64,000 bases of DNA from an uncultured Parabacteroides sp. GTDB lineage: Bacteria; Bacteroidota; Bacteroidia; Bacteroidales; Tannerellaceae. Positions 16,514 through 26,340 of the stretch are shown piece by piece; the first letter of the stretch is position 1; every line of letters starts with the position of its first letter. The notes beneath the pieces are model-generated. The model was not told the origin of the DNA, ran no database searches, and was given only the letters and a program-made list of their open reading frames with translations. Location: positions 112,282 to 176,281 of the forward strand of contig CASFJQ010000008.1 of assembly GCA_949295065.1 (NCBI GenBank). The letters run 5' to 3'. A program made the position numbers and the translations under genes.

Positions 16514-18754
16514 ATGAATTTTACAAGCGAAAATTGGAAAGGGTTCAAGGGTGGAACCTGGCAAAAGGAAATCAATGTAAGAGACTTTATCCAGAACAAC
16601 TACACTCCTTATGACGGAGACGAATCATTCCTTGTTCCCTCGACAGAAAAAACTCGTAAAGTTTGGAACAAACTGACCGAGATGTTCAAGGTGGAACGCG
16701 AAAAAGGCGTTTATGATGCCGAAACTAAACTTCCTCAAGGAATTGACACTTACGGTCCGGGATATATCGACAAGGATAACGAAGTTATTGTTGGTTTGCA
16801 AACTGACGCTCCGCTGAAACGCGGAATCTTCCCTAAAGGCGGTATTCGTATGGTTGAAAACAGCTTGGAAGCATACGGCTATCACCTGGATCCTATGACT
16901 AAGGAAATCTTCACTAAATATCGCAAGACTCACAACGAAGGTGTGTTCTCTGCATATACTGACGAGATGATTGCGGCACGCCGTTCGGCTATCATCACAG
17001 GTTTGCCTGATGCTTATGGCCGTGGACGTATCATCGGTGACTATCGCCGTGTGGCTCTTTATGGTACTGCTATCCTGATTGAAGAAAAGAAACGTTTCCA
17101 GAAGCGTTTGGACATTCAGGAAATCACTGAAGAAATCATCCGCCGCCGCGAAGAGATTACTGAACAAATCAATGCTTTGAAGGCATTCGAACGCATGTGT
17201 GCCGGTTATGGTTTCGACGTAACTCGCCCTGCTGCAGATGCACGCGAAGCTGTTCAGTTCGTATATCTTGCTTACCTTGCAGCTGTTAAGGACCAGGACG
17301 GTGCAGCTATGTCAATCGGACGTACAGCTACATTCCTTGATATTTATATCGAAAAAGATATCAAAGAAGGCAAGCTGACTGAAGCTGAAGCTCAGGAATT
17401 GGTTGACCAGATGATTATCAAATTGCGTATTGTCCGCTTCTTGCGTACTCCGGAATATAACGACTTGTTCTCCGGCGACCCAGTTTGGGTAACAGAATCT
17501 CTTGGTGGCCAGGGATTGGACGGCCGTTCATTGGTTACAAAGACTTGTTTCCGTTATTTGCATACATTATATAACCTTGGCCCGGCTCCGGAACCAAACT
17601 TGACAGTTCTTTGGTTCAACAATGCTCCGGAAAACTGGAAACGCTATTGTGCTAAGGTTTCAATCGATACATCTGCAATCCAGTATGAAAACGACGATTT
17701 GATGCGCGTTGACTACGGTGATGACTATGGTATTGCTTGCTGTGTTTCTCCGATGAAGATTGGTAAGCAGATGCAGTTCTTCGGTGCTCGTGCCAACTTG
17801 GCTAAATGTTTGCTTTATGCTATCAACGGCGGTCGCGATGAACGCTCAGGTGTTCAGGTTTCTCCTAAGTTCGAGCCTATTACCAGCGAATATCTCGACT
17901 ACAATGAAGTGATGGAGAAATACGAACAGATGATGCGCTGGTTGGCAAAAGTATATGTGAATGCGTTGAAGATTATTCACTATATGCACGACAAGTATGC
18001 TTATGAAGCATTCGAGATGGCATTGCACGACGGAGATGTTGAGCGTATCCGCGCAACTGGTATCGCAGGTCTTTCAATCGTTGCTGACTCATTGGCCGCA
18101 ATCCGCGACTGTAAAGTTAAGGTTATCCGCGACGAACGCGGTCTGGCTGTTGACTTCGAGCGTGAAGGCGAATATGTTCCTTACGGAAACAACGACGAGC
18201 GCACAGACAGTCTTGCAGTTGAAATCACAGAGAAATTCATGGAATACTTGCGTCAGCACGAAACATATCGTAATGCAGTTCCAACTCAGTCAATTCTTAC
18301 TATCACTTCAAATGTTGTTTACGGTAAGAAAACCGGTACGACTCCTGACGGACGTCCTGGCGGCACACCGTTCGCTCCGGGTGCAAACCCAATGAACGGA
18401 CGCGACACTAAGGGTGCAGTTGCAGCTCTTGCTTCAGTTGCCAAGCTTCCGTTCCAGCATGCACATGATGGTATTTCTTATACATTCGCTATTTCTCCTG
18501 CAACTTTGGGTAAAGAACGCGAAATCCAGGTTGACAACATGGTTAACTTGCTTGACGGATATTTCACTCCGGACGGCGGTCAGCACTTGAATGTGAATGT
18601 ATTCGACAAAGAATTGCTTCTTGACGCTATGGAACATCCTGAAAACTATCCGCAGCTTACAATCCGAGTTTCCGGTTATGCCGTTAACTTCGTTAAGCTG
18701 ACTCGCGAACAGCAGTTGGATGTTATCTCACGTACAATCAATCATTCTTTATAA
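16514..18754 (+). CDS. pflB: Formate C-acetyltransferase (pyruvate formate-lyase)
   Basis: The 746-residue glycyl-radical enzyme converts pyruvate and CoA to acetyl-CoA and formate in anaerobic fermentation. The adjacent active-site cysteines are in [15 protein letters not shown], and the C-terminal glycyl-radical loop is [20 protein letters not shown]. The N-terminus [19 protein letters not shown] is standard for the family, and the length is full. Start at ATG 16514 is set by the promoter. It is followed by its activating enzyme gene after a strong hairpin. Codon use is that of a highly expressed gene. Confidence 0.97.
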   Translation: MNFTSENWKGFKGGTWQKEINVRDFIQNNYTPYDGDESFLVPSTEKTRKVWNKLTEMFKVEREKGVYDAETKLPQGIDTYGPGYIDKDNEVIVGLQTDAPLKRGIFPKGGIRMVENSLEAYGYHLDPMTKEIFTKYRKTHNEGVFSAYTDEMIAARRSAIITGLPDAYGRGRIIGDYRRVALYGTAILIEEKKRFQKRLDIQEITEEIIRRREEITEQINALKAFERMCAGYGFDVTRPAADAREAVQFVYLAYLAAVKDQDGAAMSIGRTATFLDIYIEKDIKEGKLTEAEAQELVDQMIIKLRIVRFLRTPEYNDLFSGDPVWVTESLGGQGLDGRSLVTKTCFRYLHTLYNLGPAPEPNLTVLWFNNAPENWKRYCAKVSIDTSAIQYENDDLMRVDYGDDYGIACCVSPMKIGKQMQFFGARANLAKCLLYAINGGRDERSGVQVSPKFEPITSEYLDYNEVMEKYEQMMRWLAKVYVNALKIIHYMHDKYAYEAFEMALHDGDVERIRATGIAGLSIVADSLAAIRDCKVKVIRDERGLAVDFEREGEYVPYGNNDERTDSLAVEITEKFMEYLRQHETYRNAVPTQSILTITSNVVYGKKTGTTPDGRPGGTPFAPGANPMNGRDTKGAVAALASVAKLPFQHAHDGISYTFAISPATLGKEREIQVDNMVNLLDGYFTPDGGQHLNVNVFDKELLLDAMEHPENYPQLTIRVSGYAVNFVKLTREQQLDVISRTINHSL

Positions 18755-18767
18755 ATAAAGATACAAG

Positions 18768-18836
18768 GGAACAAGAAGACAAGGGAACAAGGCTACCAAA
18801 AGCCTTGTCGACTTGCCTTCTTGTTCCTTTTATTTT
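18768..18836 (+). terminator. Long hairpin with T-rich tail between pflB and pflA
   Basis: GGAACAAGAAGACAAG and further bases to GGCT pair with AGCC...CTTGCCTTCTTGTTCC over about 26 bp with few mismatches, followed by TTTTATTTT. The sequence belongs to the family A repeat vocabulary. It probably ends most pflB transcripts and lets a fraction read into pflA. An in-frame extension of pflA to 18805 lies in the hairpin and is rejected. Confidence 0.7.
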
Positions 18837-18846
18837 ATCATCAGAT

Positions 18847-19578
18847 ATGCTTACAGAAAATATTAAAGGCCGCATTCACTCTCTTGAGAGTTTCGGAACT
18901 GTGGACGGTCCGGGAATCAGATTCGTAACCTTCATGCAAGGTTGCCCGCTGCGATGTGCCTATTGCCATAATCCGGACACGTGGGACATAAAACGCGCGG
19001 TGAAATATGAGCTTACTCCGGAAGAACTTCTTACAGAAGTGTTGAAATACAGGAATTTTATACGCAAAGGCGGTGTGACAGTTACAGGCGGTGAACCATT
19101 GATGCAGGCAGAGTTTGTTGCAGAATATTTCAAGTTATGCAAAAACGAAGGTTTGCATACAGCGCTTGATACATCCGGTATCATCTGCAACGATGCAGCT
19201 ATGAAAGTTCTGGACTATTCAGACCTGGTCATGCTTGACATAAAAACTATAAATACAGAACTGCATCCGAAACTTACCGGTGCGAGACACGAAATGCCTC
19301 TCCGCTTCCTCAATATTCTTGAAGAAAGGAATATAGATACCTGGATTCGCCACGTAATCGTTCCCGGACTGACAGACAATGACGATGACTTGCAAAAGTT
19401 GGCTGAATATGTCAGCAAATATAAGTGTGTGAAAAAAGTGGAGCTTCTGCCTTACCACACAATGGGAACATTCAAATACGATGAGCTCGGTATTGAATAT
19501 CCGCTGAAAGAAACTGAACAATTAAGCAAGGAAAGGCTAAAAAATGCAAAGAAAATATTTGCCGGATACGGTTTGTAA
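18847..19578 (+). CDS. pflA: Pyruvate formate-lyase activating enzyme (radical SAM)
   Basis: The 243-residue radical-SAM protein has the CxxxCxxC cluster motif in GCPLRCAYCHNPDTW and the glycine-rich TGGEPLMQ. The opening GRIHSLESFGTVDGPGIRFV is the PflA signature. It generates the glycyl radical on PflB using SAM and an iron-sulfur cluster. Start at ATG 18847 matches the family N-terminus. It follows pflB by 92 bases across a hairpin, so its level is probably lower than that of its substrate enzyme. Confidence 0.96.
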   Translation: MLTENIKGRIHSLESFGTVDGPGIRFVTFMQGCPLRCAYCHNPDTWDIKRAVKYELTPEELLTEVLKYRNFIRKGGVTVTGGEPLMQAEFVAEYFKLCKNEGLHTALDTSGIICNDAAMKVLDYSDLVMLDIKTINTELHPKLTGARHEMPLRFLNILEERNIDTWIRHVIVPGLTDNDDDLQKLAEYVSKYKCVKKVELLPYHTMGTFKYDELGIEYPLKETEQLSKERLKNAKKIFAGYGL

Positions 19579-19589
19579 ATGTATCTTTG
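19558..19589 (+). promoter_or_regulatory. Promoter of the LysE-family gene
   Basis: TTTG at 19558-19561, 20 bases, then TATCTTTG at 19582-19589 followed by CG. It overlaps the end of pflA, so the exporter gene has its own promoter within a run of plus-strand genes. The predicted start lies about 18 bases before ATG 19614. Confidence 0.7.
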
Positions 19590-19613
19590 CGACTATGATA
19601 CAAAAGCTATAAA

Positions 19614-20255
19614 ATGCTGGAATTATTTATTAAAGGTATTATAATCGGCATATTGGTATCTGCACCAATGGGACCGGTTGGAATGCTTTGCATACAAAGA
19701 ACTCTAAACAAAGGACGTTGGCACGGTTTCATAACAGGAATAGGAGCTACTTTTTCAGATATAATATATGCAGTTCTGACTTGTCTTGGCATGGGAGTTG
19801 TTATCAACTTTGTTGAAGCAAATCAACAACCATTACAACTAGTTGGAAGCATTGTTCTAGGATTATTCGGATATTATATCTACCGCAGTAATCCAATAAA
19901 AAGTTTGCGCAAAGGACGAGAAAAGAAACTTTCCTACACTCAAGATCTTATAACAGCCTTCCTGTTGACATTCAGCAACATGTTGATTGTTCTGCTATAT
20001 ATAGGATTATATGCCAGATTCGGGTTTGTTCTTCCGGAACATTCAATACCGATGCTTATGGCAGGAATCGGAGGTATTGGAGTTGGAGCTCTTTGTTGGT
20101 GGTTCAGTATCACATCCATTATCACAAAACTGAAAAAGCATTTTAACATCAGAGGAATTGGGATAATGAACAAGGCAGTCGGATTCATAATTATGGTTGT
20201 CTCAATCATAGGTGCCTTGTCTATTTTACTGAATTCATACGGAATTAAGCCATAA
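19614..20255 (+). CDS. LysE/RhtB-family amino acid exporter
   Basis: The 213-residue inner-membrane protein has about six hydrophobic segments and starts with FIKGIIIGILVSAPMGPVGM, close to the LysE/RhtB signature (SxxPGPxxxL-like APMGPVG). Family members export amino acids or similar small molecules. The substrate is not predictable. It has its own promoter over the end of pflA. The CBM9-like gene follows after 29 bases and may be co-transcribed. Confidence 0.82.
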   Translation: MLELFIKGIIIGILVSAPMGPVGMLCIQRTLNKGRWHGFITGIGATFSDIIYAVLTCLGMGVVINFVEANQQPLQLVGSIVLGLFGYYIYRSNPIKSLRKGREKKLSYTQDLITAFLLTFSNMLIVLLYIGLYARFGFVLPEHSIPMLMAGIGGIGVGALCWWFSITSIITKLKKHFNIRGIGIMNKAVGFIIMVVSIIGALSILLNSYGIKP

Positions 20256-20284
20256 AAATTCAACTATATATCATCATCAAAAAA

Positions 20285-20929
20285 ATGAAGACGCTTAAAG
20301 TACCTTATTTACCGGCATTGGATGTCCTCGATTTGTCGTCTGTAAGCTTTTTGCTGGAAAAACAAGCAACAAGAGAGTATATCGACAGCGTTAATTGGCC
20401 TGAAAATTATCCATACAAGCCAATAGTCGCATTTGACATTGCACGCACAAACAAAAATCTCTACCTGCGATATTTTGTTAAAGGTAATTCGTTGAAAGCT
20501 TTGGCAGAAAAGGACGGACAGCCTGTTCACAGGGACAGCTGTGTAGAATTTTTTGTCAAGCCGGAAGATTCCAGACTATATACAAATCTTGAATTCAACT
20601 GTATTGGTGTTTGCGACGCGGCACACAGACTTTCACGTAATGAGAAAGTTCCGTTCACACAAGAAGAATATGCATCAATCCGCAGACATTCAACAATTGA
20701 GCACAAGCCTTTTGAGGAAAAATTAGGAGTATTCTCTTGGGAACTGGTTGTTGCTATTCCTTTTGCAACAATAGGTGTTGACAGCAATAATTTGCCGGAA
20801 AAACTTATGGCTAACTTCTATAAATGCGCTGACAACACAAAAGATCCTCACTTCTTAAGTTGGAATCCTATAGATTTGCCTTCACCGGATTTCCATTGTC
20901 CGGACTTTTTTGGAGAGATTTATCTTTAA
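20285..20929 (+). CDS. CBM9-like (DOMON-type) domain protein
   Basis: The 214-residue beta-sandwich-like protein lacks a signal peptide. Segments YKPIVAFDIARTNKNLYLRY, VHRDSCVEFFVKP, NLEFNCIGVCDAAHR and SWNPIDLPSPDFHCPDFFGE follow the pattern of the carbohydrate-binding family 9-like domain, where one Trp/Tyr-lined face binds sugars. A cytoplasmic stand-alone copy is common in Bacteroidetes, but its role is unknown. It is convergent with the GH30 gene across a strong shared terminator. Confidence 0.75.
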   Translation: MKTLKVPYLPALDVLDLSSVSFLLEKQATREYIDSVNWPENYPYKPIVAFDIARTNKNLYLRYFVKGNSLKALAEKDGQPVHRDSCVEFFVKPEDSRLYTNLEFNCIGVCDAAHRLSRNEKVPFTQEEYASIRRHSTIEHKPFEEKLGVFSWELVVAIPFATIGVDSNNLPEKLMANFYKCADNTKDPHFLSWNPIDLPSPDFHCPDFFGEIYL

Positions 20930-20963
20930 TTCGGATATAATTATAAATTTCTGCGCAGAAAAC

Positions 20964-21015
20964 AGGACCGAACCCAGCATTGCGTAGGTTCGACCCTAAG
21001 TGAACGTAGGTTCGG
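20964..21015. repeat. CGTAGGTTCGG box pair (family E)
   Basis: TGCGTAGGTTCGACCC (about 20980-20996) and GAACGTAGGTTCGGCCCC (about 21002-21019) are direct repeats, with the inverse word GGACCGAACCC at 20965-20975. The motifs match those around the 28-bp palindrome at 6487-6514. The T-loop-like word GGTTCGACCC is not part of a tRNA. Confidence 0.65.
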
Positions 21016-21042
21016 CCCCGCGAATTGCCGGGTCTATATATA

Positions 21043-21102
21043 TAAAAGAGGATGTGCCAATGCCGGATTTCAATATCCGGGTTTCGGGCACATCCTCTTT
21101 TA
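21043..21102. terminator. Bidirectional terminator between CBM9-like and GH30 genes
   Basis: TAAAAGAGGATGTGCC (21043-21058) is a perfect complement of GGCACATCCTCTTTTA (21087-21102), with a second small stem CCGGAT/ATCCGG in the loop. It lies between convergent genes and has A/T runs on both sides. Confidence 0.88.
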
Positions 21103-21114
21103 GCATTAACAGAG

Positions 21115-22590
21115 TTATAAAACAAAAGTATTTATTGACTTCGATTTTAATGTTGGAGTAAAAATCTTATCGTTTACTTTGATTGAGAGTTTTCTCTCAG
21201 CACTATCATTGTTTCCGGCAACTACTATTATGCTTCCATCCTGATTAACAAAAGCAAGCACATCATCATAAGAGCCGGCAGTTTCTATGCGTTTTGCACC
21301 GGGAAGAACATAATGACTGACATGTTTCATTATATAATATTCTGGAGTATATGAAAAATCCTTTCCATCTTCACTAACCACAACAAGAGAATTCTGAGCC
21401 CAACCCCAACGGCTTATGCCACCTTGCATCAATGAAGTGTTCCAATATTCATAAATACTTACACCATTTTTAAGATAATGTTTCATCAAATCCCATGAAT
21501 GTGTCGCTCCTTCCCAATTATTCTTTCCGTCGCCACATTCCTGTTCACTCTGAATAAGCTTCAAATTAGGATATTTGGCATAAACTCCGGGCAAAGCATC
21601 TTTTCCTGCCCACTGGAAACCAACAGCTTTTACATATTTAGAACATTCAGAGTCATTAAGGATTGTGTCAACTAAAGCAACATTTGGACGTTCCATAGTT
21701 CCAAACATAACCTCAACGCCTTTTTCACTCATTGCCGGACCCAAATATTTTCCTACAAACTCAGCCAAACCTTTAGCTGTCCAACAGCAACTTGGGAATA
21801 TCTGAGCTGAATTGAATTCATTCTGAGGCATTACACCGAAAATATCAATTCCTTCAGCTTTGTAAGCATCAATAAATTTAGAGAAATACAAAGCGTAAGC
21901 CTTGAAATATGCATCTTCCTGTATAAACATATCAGTGCCTTCGAAACCTTCACGGTCTTCAGGAAGTCCGTTATCTACAACTTTAAACATATAAGTGCTT
22001 TCACCATCCTGAGCTCTTTCCTTGAATAATCTGGCCATTTTCATTGTAGAACTGCTAGCATAGTGCTTGTTGTATTTCATCCAAGTTGGAGGAGACCAAG
22101 GTGATGCCCAAATCTTGATATCACTGTTATAACGCTTCGCTGCTTTAATGAAAGGAATCAAAGTCTTACGGTCGTTATCAATGGAGAAGTTCTTCATCTC
22201 GAAATCTTTGTCAACTTCATTATATGAATACCAATCCAAAGCAAAATCATTGGCTGCTATAGGCATCCTGCAAATTGTAAAATTAGCGCCTTCACCCGGA
22301 TAAAACAGTTCTTTCAGAATTGATTCACGCACAGATGAATCCAACTCACATAAAGAAGTCCATCCTAACTCATTAAAACACGTTCCAAAACCATCAATAG
22401 TTTGCTTTGTTTGGGCAGGATTAATAATGACATCTGCATCATTTTTACCGGAAGAGATATTTGCTGTCAAATCAGGTTCATTAACCCAAGTGTTTTCAAA
22501 AGTAGTGCTTATCCATTCTACCTTCTCTTGTTTGGAACAGGAAAAAGAGATGAACAACAACGCAAAAAATAAAATGCATTTTAATTTCAT
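21115..22590 (-). CDS. Glycoside hydrolase family 30 lipoprotein
   Basis: The 491-residue protein has a lipobox near FISFSC (Cys18). The GH30 catalytic domain is clear: GFGTCFNELGWTSL, WASPWSPPTWMKYNKHYAS, the acid/base Glu in MPQNEFNSAQIFPSC and the nucleophile Glu in IQSEQECGDGKNNWE, followed by a short C-terminal beta domain. GH30 enzymes include beta-1,6-glucanases and glucosylceramidase-like enzymes; the exact substrate cannot be read here. It is divergent from susC with a 515-base region between, so the lipoprotein probably trims glycan at the surface for the SusCD transporter. Confidence 0.92.
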   Translation of the reverse strand: MKLKCILFFALLFISFSCSKQEKVEWISTTFENTWVNEPDLTANISSGKNDADVIINPAQTKQTIDGFGTCFNELGWTSLCELDSSVRESILKELFYPGEGANFTICRMPIAANDFALDWYSYNEVDKDFEMKNFSIDNDRKTLIPFIKAAKRYNSDIKIWASPWSPPTWMKYNKHYASSSTMKMARLFKERAQDGESTYMFKVVDNGLPEDREGFEGTDMFIQEDAYFKAYALYFSKFIDAYKAEGIDIFGVMPQNEFNSAQIFPSCCWTAKGLAEFVGKYLGPAMSEKGVEVMFGTMERPNVALVDTILNDSECSKYVKAVGFQWAGKDALPGVYAKYPNLKLIQSEQECGDGKNNWEGATHSWDLMKHYLKNGVSIYEYWNTSLMQGGISRWGWAQNSLVVVSEDGKDFSYTPEYYIMKHVSHYVLPGAKRIETAGSYDDVLAFVNQDGSIIVVAGNNDSAERKLSIKVNDKIFTPTLKSKSINTFVL

Positions 22591-22640
22591 AATACAATAA
22601 AATATTAAGAGATTATTTCAGTTAACATAATAACGGATTC

Positions 22641-22648
22641 CAAAATTA
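22641..22648 (-). promoter_or_regulatory. Possible -7 element of the GH30 gene
   Basis: TAATTTTG on the minus strand (22648-22641) matches TAnnTTTG and lies 51 bases before the ATG. No -33 element is clear, so this is a weak call. Apart from this box and the susC promoter region, 22591-23105 holds nothing else I can name. Confidence 0.3.
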
Positions 22649-22812
22649 TTCAATTAATAAATATATCAGGTAGAGCATTCGCTCAAGAATCAATAAATTA
22701 ATCTTTATTCACATCGTATGTTAATTTAATAGTTTTATAAACAAAGAATACAGAATATATAATATGTGTAAAAACTTTCTCTACAAAGTAAAAAAACACG
22801 ATTTCATCGAAT

Positions 22813-22924
22813 AAATACCTATAAAAAACCTCTCAATTATCAAATGTTGACCTAAAAGATAACAAAAGGTACCTATTTTTTCGAATGAAAAATTTTGTAT
22901 CTTTTTGGAGCTATTATATTTTTG
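22813..22924 (+). promoter_or_regulatory. susC promoter with three ATACCTA-type boxes upstream
   Basis: TTTG at 22894-22897, 19 bases, and TATTTTTG at 22917-22924 form a consensus promoter. It gives a leader of about 175 bases. Boxes AAATACCTATAAA (22814-22826), GACCTAAAAG (22850-22859) and GGTACCTATT (22868-22877) lie upstream, the last about 17 bases before -33. The same box precedes the porin operon and pflB. The long leader could allow post-transcriptional control. Confidence 0.7.
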
Positions 22925-23105
22925 CGTTACAAAAAATGTTAATACTTAATTAAAGATAAAGAGTTAGAATCCAGTTGACCGTTTTGTATTCGAAAAGCAC
23001 ATTACAAATTATCAGTTAACCGCTTTTGACATTCAGTTTTTAAGTATATACATTATATGTAAGATTTAATATTGATAGTTTAAAAACTTAAATCAATCTT
23101 TTTTT

Positions 23106-26100
23106 ATGAGAGAAAAAACTCAAATAAATTCCTTTGCAAATTTATCTTCTAAATTAGCAAAAGGAGCAGCAATGGCAACTCTTTTGCTGGTAAGCAGTAT
23201 TGATGCTTTCGGACAAAGCACTGTTACTGTTAAGGGAGTTGTTACTTCTGGAGCTGACGGACTGCCTCTTATAGGTGTCAACGTATTGGAAAAAGGTACA
23301 ACAAACGGAGCTGTTACAGATTTTGACGGTAACTTCTCACTCCAAATTCCTGTTGGTTCTGAATTACAAGTTTCTTACATCGGTTTCATCGACCAGACAA
23401 TTAAAATTGTAGACGGACAGACTGTCTATAATGTTGTGATGAAAGAAGATTCACAGTCTCTTGATGAAGTAGTAGTTGTAGGTTACGGTGTTCAGAAGAA
23501 AAAATTGGTAACAGGTGCAACTGTTCAGGTTAAGGGTGACGATTTGCAGAAACTCTCAACAAACAGTGCTCTTGGCGCATTGCAGTCACAGACTCCTGGT
23601 GTTCAGATTCGCCAGAGTTCAGGTAGACCGGGCGAAGGCTTTAAAGTAAACGTGCGTGGTGTCGGAACAATCGGTGATTCTGCTCCTCTTTACGTAATTG
23701 ATGGTATTGCCGGTGGTGATATCAATGCACTTAACCCTTCAGATATAGAATCAGTCGACGTATTGAAAGATGCAGCTTCTGCAGCAATCTATGGTGCACG
23801 TGCAGCAAATGGTGTAATCTTGGTTACTACAAAACAAGGTAAAGCAGGAAAAGTACAACTTTCATATGACGGATATGTTGGATGGCAGACTGTTGCAAAA
23901 TATCCTGAATTGTTGAACGCTCAACAATATATGGATGTTCAGGATAAAATGAGCACCAATATGGGTAAAGCTGCTTACGACTGGGAAAACTTGTTGCCAG
24001 GTTATCTTTACAACAACATCAAAAACGGAACTTGGAACGGTACTGATTGGGTAAGAGAACTTGCCAACGAAGGCGCAATGACACAGAACCATTCTGTTAA
24101 CCTTACTGGTGGTAGCGAAGCTTCTAAATTTGCATTAGGCTTCTCTTACACTAACCAAGAAGGTATTTTTGGTAATCCTGTTGATCCTACATACGAAAGA
24201 TATACAGCACGTATCAACTCTGAACATGTAGTATTAAAGGTAGACGACTTTGACGCAATCAAAATCGGAGAAAACTTAACATATACTTATACTGACAAAT
24301 CAAACATGCCAGCTATTGGTGATATCTATGGTAATGATATGCACAATGCTTTAGGTGCAAATCCATTGTTGCCAATAAGAACACAGGATGGTGGTTGGTA
24401 TGACCAAAATGCAAAGAACGCTGAAGGATGGACATTCGACGGAACAGAATCCAACCCTATCGCCCAAATGGCATTGTCAGACAGAGGTAACAACCGCAAT
24501 AAGAATTACAACCTGCAAGGTAATTTATATTTGGAAGTACAGCCTATCAAGAATTTGAAATGGCGTTCTGTTTTCGGATATAAGATGAATTCTAATTCAT
24601 ACCGTTCATATTCCGGAGCTTATTATTTAGGAACAACAACTCAAAACACAACTGACAATGTTCAACAGAGCTCTAGCATAGGTCACCAGTACACTTGGGA
24701 AAACACTATCAGCTACAGCTGGAAAATAAACGAAGACCATGCTTTTGATGCTGTGTTAGGTCAGTCAATCGAAAAATGGGGCTTGGGAGAAGAAGTAAGA
24801 AGTGGAGGTAGAAACTCTATTTTCCCTGGAGACTTTGACTTTGCATATGTTGACAACACAAAACCAGGTGCTCTAAACGAAGTTACATACGGTGGTAATC
24901 CTTTAACAGAAGGTGCATTAGCTTCTTTCTTCGGACGTGTAAACTATAACTACAGAGAAAAATACATGGCATCAATCGTCATGCGTTCTGATGGATCAGC
25001 AAACTTTGCACGTGGTCACCGTTGGGGTTACTTCCCTTCAGTATCTGCAGGTTGGGTAATCACTAATGAAAACTTCATGCAGGATTTGGTTGACAAAGGT
25101 TTGGAATTCTTGAAAATCCGTGGTAGCTGGGGTAGAAACGGTAACTCTTCTATCGATAACTTCCAGTACTTAGCAACTATCGCAATGAATAACGGTAACC
25201 GTTATTTCTTCGGTAACGACAAGATGACTCCTTACACAGGTGCTTATGCAGATATCCTTCCTAACGAAGATGTTACTTGGGAAACTTCAGAACAGCTCGA
25301 CTTAGGTTTCGATGCTCGATTCTTCAACTCAAGATTAGGTGTTGCATTCGACTGGTATAAAAAGACAACTAAAGACTGGTTGGTTCAGGCTCCGGTTTTG
25401 GCATCATACGGAACAGGTGCTCCTTACATCAACGGTGGTGACGTTCAGAACAAAGGTATTGAAATTGCTTTGAACTGGAACGACCAGATTGGAGACTTCA
25501 CTTATGGTGTTGCTTTCAACATTGGTACAAACAAGAATGAAGTAACTCGTATCGCTAATACAGAAGGTATCATCCACGGTCCTGCAAACGTATTGAGCCA
25601 GGGTACAACAGAAATGTATCGCGCACAGGTAGGTTATCCTATCGGATATTTCTGGGGATATGAAACAGCAGGTATTTTCCAGAATCAGGCACAGATTGAT
25701 GAATATCGCGCATCAGGAAAAGGCTTATATGACAACACTCAACCTGGTGATGTTATCTTTGTAGATAATAATGGTGACGGTCAGATCACAGATGCTGACA
25801 AAACAATGATTGGTGATCCAAATCCTAACGTAACTAGTGGTTTGACACTCACTTTAGGATACAAAGGTTTCGACTTTGCAGTAACAGCATACGGAGCATT
25901 CGGACATCAGATTGCTAAATCATACCGTTCATTTGCCGATATGCCATTGGAAAACTTCACAACAGACATTCTTGACTGTTGGGATGGCGAAGGAACATCT
26001 AATTTCTTACCAAGATTGACAGATGGTACATCTACTAACTGGCAGAACATTTCTGATATTTATATCGAAAATGCTGACTACGTTAAGATAAGCAACATTA

Positions 26101-26327
26101 CTATCGGTTACGATTTCAAGAAATTGTTCAAGAACATGCCATTGAGCCAGGCTCGTCTATACTTCACTGCTCAGAACCTATTCACTATAACAGGTTATTC
26201 TGGTATGGACCCTGAAGTTGGTTATGCAGGTAGTACAAACGCAGCTTATGACTGGGGATCAGGTATTGATGTAGGTTTCTACCCAAGTCCTAGAACATTC
26301 TTAGTTGGTGTAAATCTTAAATTTTAA
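23106..26327 (+). CDS. SusC/RagA-family TonB-linked outer-membrane transporter
   Basis: The 1073-residue protein has a signal ending near DAFGQ, an N-terminal carboxypeptidase-regulatory-like domain (GVNVLEKGTTNGAVTDFDGN), a TonB box-like LDEVVVVGYG, the plug domain (VNVRGVGTIGDSAPLYVIDG) and a large C-terminal barrel ending VGVNLKF. It imports oligosaccharides with its SusD partner encoded immediately downstream. No anti-sigma-interacting N-terminal extension (STN) is seen, so ECF sigma-type transenvelope signalling is unlikely. The substrate is unknown; the adjacent GH30 hints at a beta-glucan or glycolipid-derived glycan. Confidence 0.96.
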   Translation: MREKTQINSFANLSSKLAKGAAMATLLLVSSIDAFGQSTVTVKGVVTSGADGLPLIGVNVLEKGTTNGAVTDFDGNFSLQIPVGSELQVSYIGFIDQTIKIVDGQTVYNVVMKEDSQSLDEVVVVGYGVQKKKLVTGATVQVKGDDLQKLSTNSALGALQSQTPGVQIRQSSGRPGEGFKVNVRGVGTIGDSAPLYVIDGIAGGDINALNPSDIESVDVLKDAASAAIYGARAANGVILVTTKQGKAGKVQLSYDGYVGWQTVAKYPELLNAQQYMDVQDKMSTNMGKAAYDWENLLPGYLYNNIKNGTWNGTDWVRELANEGAMTQNHSVNLTGGSEASKFALGFSYTNQEGIFGNPVDPTYERYTARINSEHVVLKVDDFDAIKIGENLTYTYTDKSNMPAIGDIYGNDMHNALGANPLLPIRTQDGGWYDQNAKNAEGWTFDGTESNPIAQMALSDRGNNRNKNYNLQGNLYLEVQPIKNLKWRSVFGYKMNSNSYRSYSGAYYLGTTTQNTTDNVQQSSSIGHQYTWENTISYSWKINEDHAFDAVLGQSIEKWGLGEEVRSGGRNSIFPGDFDFAYVDNTKPGALNEVTYGGNPLTEGALASFFGRVNYNYREKYMASIVMRSDGSANFARGHRWGYFPSVSAGWVITNENFMQDLVDKGLEFLKIRGSWGRNGNSSIDNFQYLATIAMNNGNRYFFGNDKMTPYTGAYADILPNEDVTWETSEQLDLGFDARFFNSRLGVAFDWYKKTTKDWLVQAPVLASYGTGAPYINGGDVQNKGIEIALNWNDQIGDFTYGVAFNIGTNKNEVTRIANTEGIIHGPANVLSQGTTEMYRAQVGYPIGYFWGYETAGIFQNQAQIDEYRASGKGLYDNTQPGDVIFVDNNGDGQITDADKTMIGDPNPNVTSGLTLTLGYKGFDFAVTAYGAFGHQIAKSYRSFADMPLENFTTDILDCWDGEGTSNFLPRLTDGTSTNWQNISDIYIENADYVKISNITIGYDFKKLFKNMPLSQARLYFTAQNLFTITGYSGMDPEVGYAGSTNAAYDWGSGIDVGFYPSPRTFLVGVNLKF

Positions 26328-26340
26328 TTGAGTGAAAGGT

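Noticed and set aside
18805-18846. Longer pflA start
   Set aside because: It lies inside the intercistronic hairpin and adds residues foreign to the family.
20983-20997. tRNA-like T-loop word GGTTCGACCC
   Set aside because: No acceptor, D or anticodon arms can be drawn around it; it is one of the repeated CGTAGGTTCGG boxes.
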